From positions 3,038,001-3,102,000 of the forward strand of contig OU612065.1 of the NCBI GenBank assembly GCA_914767715.1: DNA of 64,000 nt, in the 5' to 3' direction. The position numbers and the translations under genes are program-made. Positions within the stretch are counted from its first letter, which is position 1. The number at the start of each line of letters is the position of its first letter. Below the pieces are notes generated by a model that saw only the letters and a list, made by a program, of their open reading frames with translations, was not told the origin of the DNA and did no database searches. Shown one piece after another: positions 62,641 to 64,000 of the stretch. The stretch comes from Membranipora membranacea. Its lineage: Eukaryota > Bryozoa > Gymnolaemata > Cheilostomatida > Membraniporidae.

Positions 62641-64000
62641 AGTGACAGTAAATATATTTTGTTTATATAAATCCGATAATATAATAAATAGGTAAATAAT
62701 AATAAAAGCAACAAGAAGAAGTAAAGCAACAGTTACTCTTTGAATTGATACATATACATTACAAACAAGCATATCATTCTCATTGTAACTCAACTGTTAC
62801 TTTCTCTACTGTGTTGTTGTACTTGATTGAATCAAGTTCTAGGTGTCACCCCTAGACTTAATATACTACCTAGACAGGCCAATAGCATTCAATACTGTCC
62901 CAGACAGCACGACATGACGTAATTAGTTTGTGCTGTGAGCCATAGTTTACTATATATCCATCAATGAAACAATGTGAAAAATCAAGGGATGCTGGGCATG
63001 ATATCAGCCGCTGTCCAGCCCCTTATTATTCAAACACAAAGAAAATTGGTGAGTGTATGCAAAAGACCTTTCCGCACGAGATGGTATTCATAATTTGTCT
63101 CCATAACCAGAACTTTTTATGATAAGAGACAATAATTAGCCAATAAACATTGAAACAAATACAGCCATTTACCCTCAGCACTTCCATCACTTACTATAAA
63201 AATGTAAAGAATACCTATAACACAAGATCACAAATATTTCGGTGGATAAGCCAGATCTAAGCACCAGCACCACCACCATCATCATTTTTTCCTCCCTTGC
63301 GTCCCTTGATTTTTTACATTATTTCATTGAATGGCTATAGTAAACTATCGGAAGAATTTGTTAGCCACATAGCAGGGTAGAAGGGGCGTGGCCTGATACT
63401 CTTGTTTCATTACTTTACTTATTTGTATACAAACATTGTGAAAGCACATGGTTATATTAGATGTATTTTATAGATGCAGTGCCTTACTAATACTACAAAT
63501 ACTCTCTATATGCTTATATGATGTTAGCCTGTCTTGACAAGCTTTGTTCGGTGGGGGGGGGGGGGGGGGGGGACAAAGCATGGTGGAGGACTGCGACGAT
63601 CTCTGCTACTCCACAGCCAAGCGGATATTCGAGGACGATCATCTCTAGTTCCGGGTGAAGCAAGCAACGGAATAGACGATGGATCGGCTTATTTAAAATC
63701 GTATTAAATGACAATAAAACACCCTAATCGACATGGAAATACATCATGTATGTAAGTAAATAAAAGACTCAAATATCTCGTCATCAAACACTATTCACAT
63801 GCTATATTCAAGCTCTGCAGAATGCTAAAACCGCTAGATATTCCTAGGTGACTTTTATCCTGAGTTTCCAGAATCCTCAATTCGAGAGCAACCGCTCACT
63901 GCTCAAAATCCGGAGGGATGGTATATGGACTGGGCCATCTTAAAGAAACCAGCCACGACTATCGCAGGATTGCTAGGAAAGCACCCGATATGTCCTTCCC
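62641..64000. other. Non-coding end of window
   Basis: No exon is supported. A poly-G run (about 63553-63572) sits beside CTTGACAAGCTTTGTTCGG, a repeat also found at 40442. Missing 5' exons of TPX2 may lie here or beyond the window. Confidence 0.35.

Overview
This is a window of animal nuclear DNA. It is AT-rich, has spliced genes with GT..AG introns of about 0.2-1.5 kb, and carries many transposable elements. The recognisable genes (MEIOC, TPX2, IRAK1BP1 and a microsomal glutathione transferase) are animal-type, and the sequences are distant from vertebrate versions. I infer an invertebrate but cannot name the phylum. All exon models were built by hand from splice consensus and reading-frame continuity, without transcript data.

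Layout. 1-1700: decayed LINE. 2565-5135: two large inverted-repeat elements side by side. 6438-15750 (+): a 12-exon gene for a protein of about 1413 aa that I do not recognise, with five diverged copies of one 55-60 aa module. 19246-25699 (+): 13-exon MEIOC homologue (747 aa), a meiotic RNA regulator. 25700-34100: non-coding DNA with a hAT-type MITE, other palindromic elements, a LINE fragment and a 142-bp tandem duplication. 34669-37284 (+): 3-exon C2H2 zinc-finger gene (679 aa) with a SUMO-interaction-like motif. 39242-40710 (-): 4-exon MAPEG-family membrane glutathione transferase (160 aa). 40919-45244 (-): almost intact LINE with a 14-bp target-site duplication, just upstream of the MAPEG gene. 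45593-51300: nested repeats, including a large foldback element, a second tRNA-bearing palindrome, an old copy of the same LINE and a TTAA-flanked MITE. 52774-54167 (+): IRAK1BP1 homologue interrupted by an in-frame TGA. 54674-61405 (-): TPX2 spindle-assembly factor, convergent with IRAK1BP1. 61600-64000: tRNA-like and LINE debris.

The genes show no operon-like logic. TPX2 (spindle assembly) and MEIOC (meiotic entry) are both germline or cell-division genes, but they lie about 30 kb apart and nothing shows they are linked in function. The most distinctive contents are the repeated-module protein, the IRAK1BP1 reading frame with its internal TGA, the palindromes carrying two opposed tRNA-like promoters, and a palindromic MITE family whose two copies both have perfect 9-bp target duplications.
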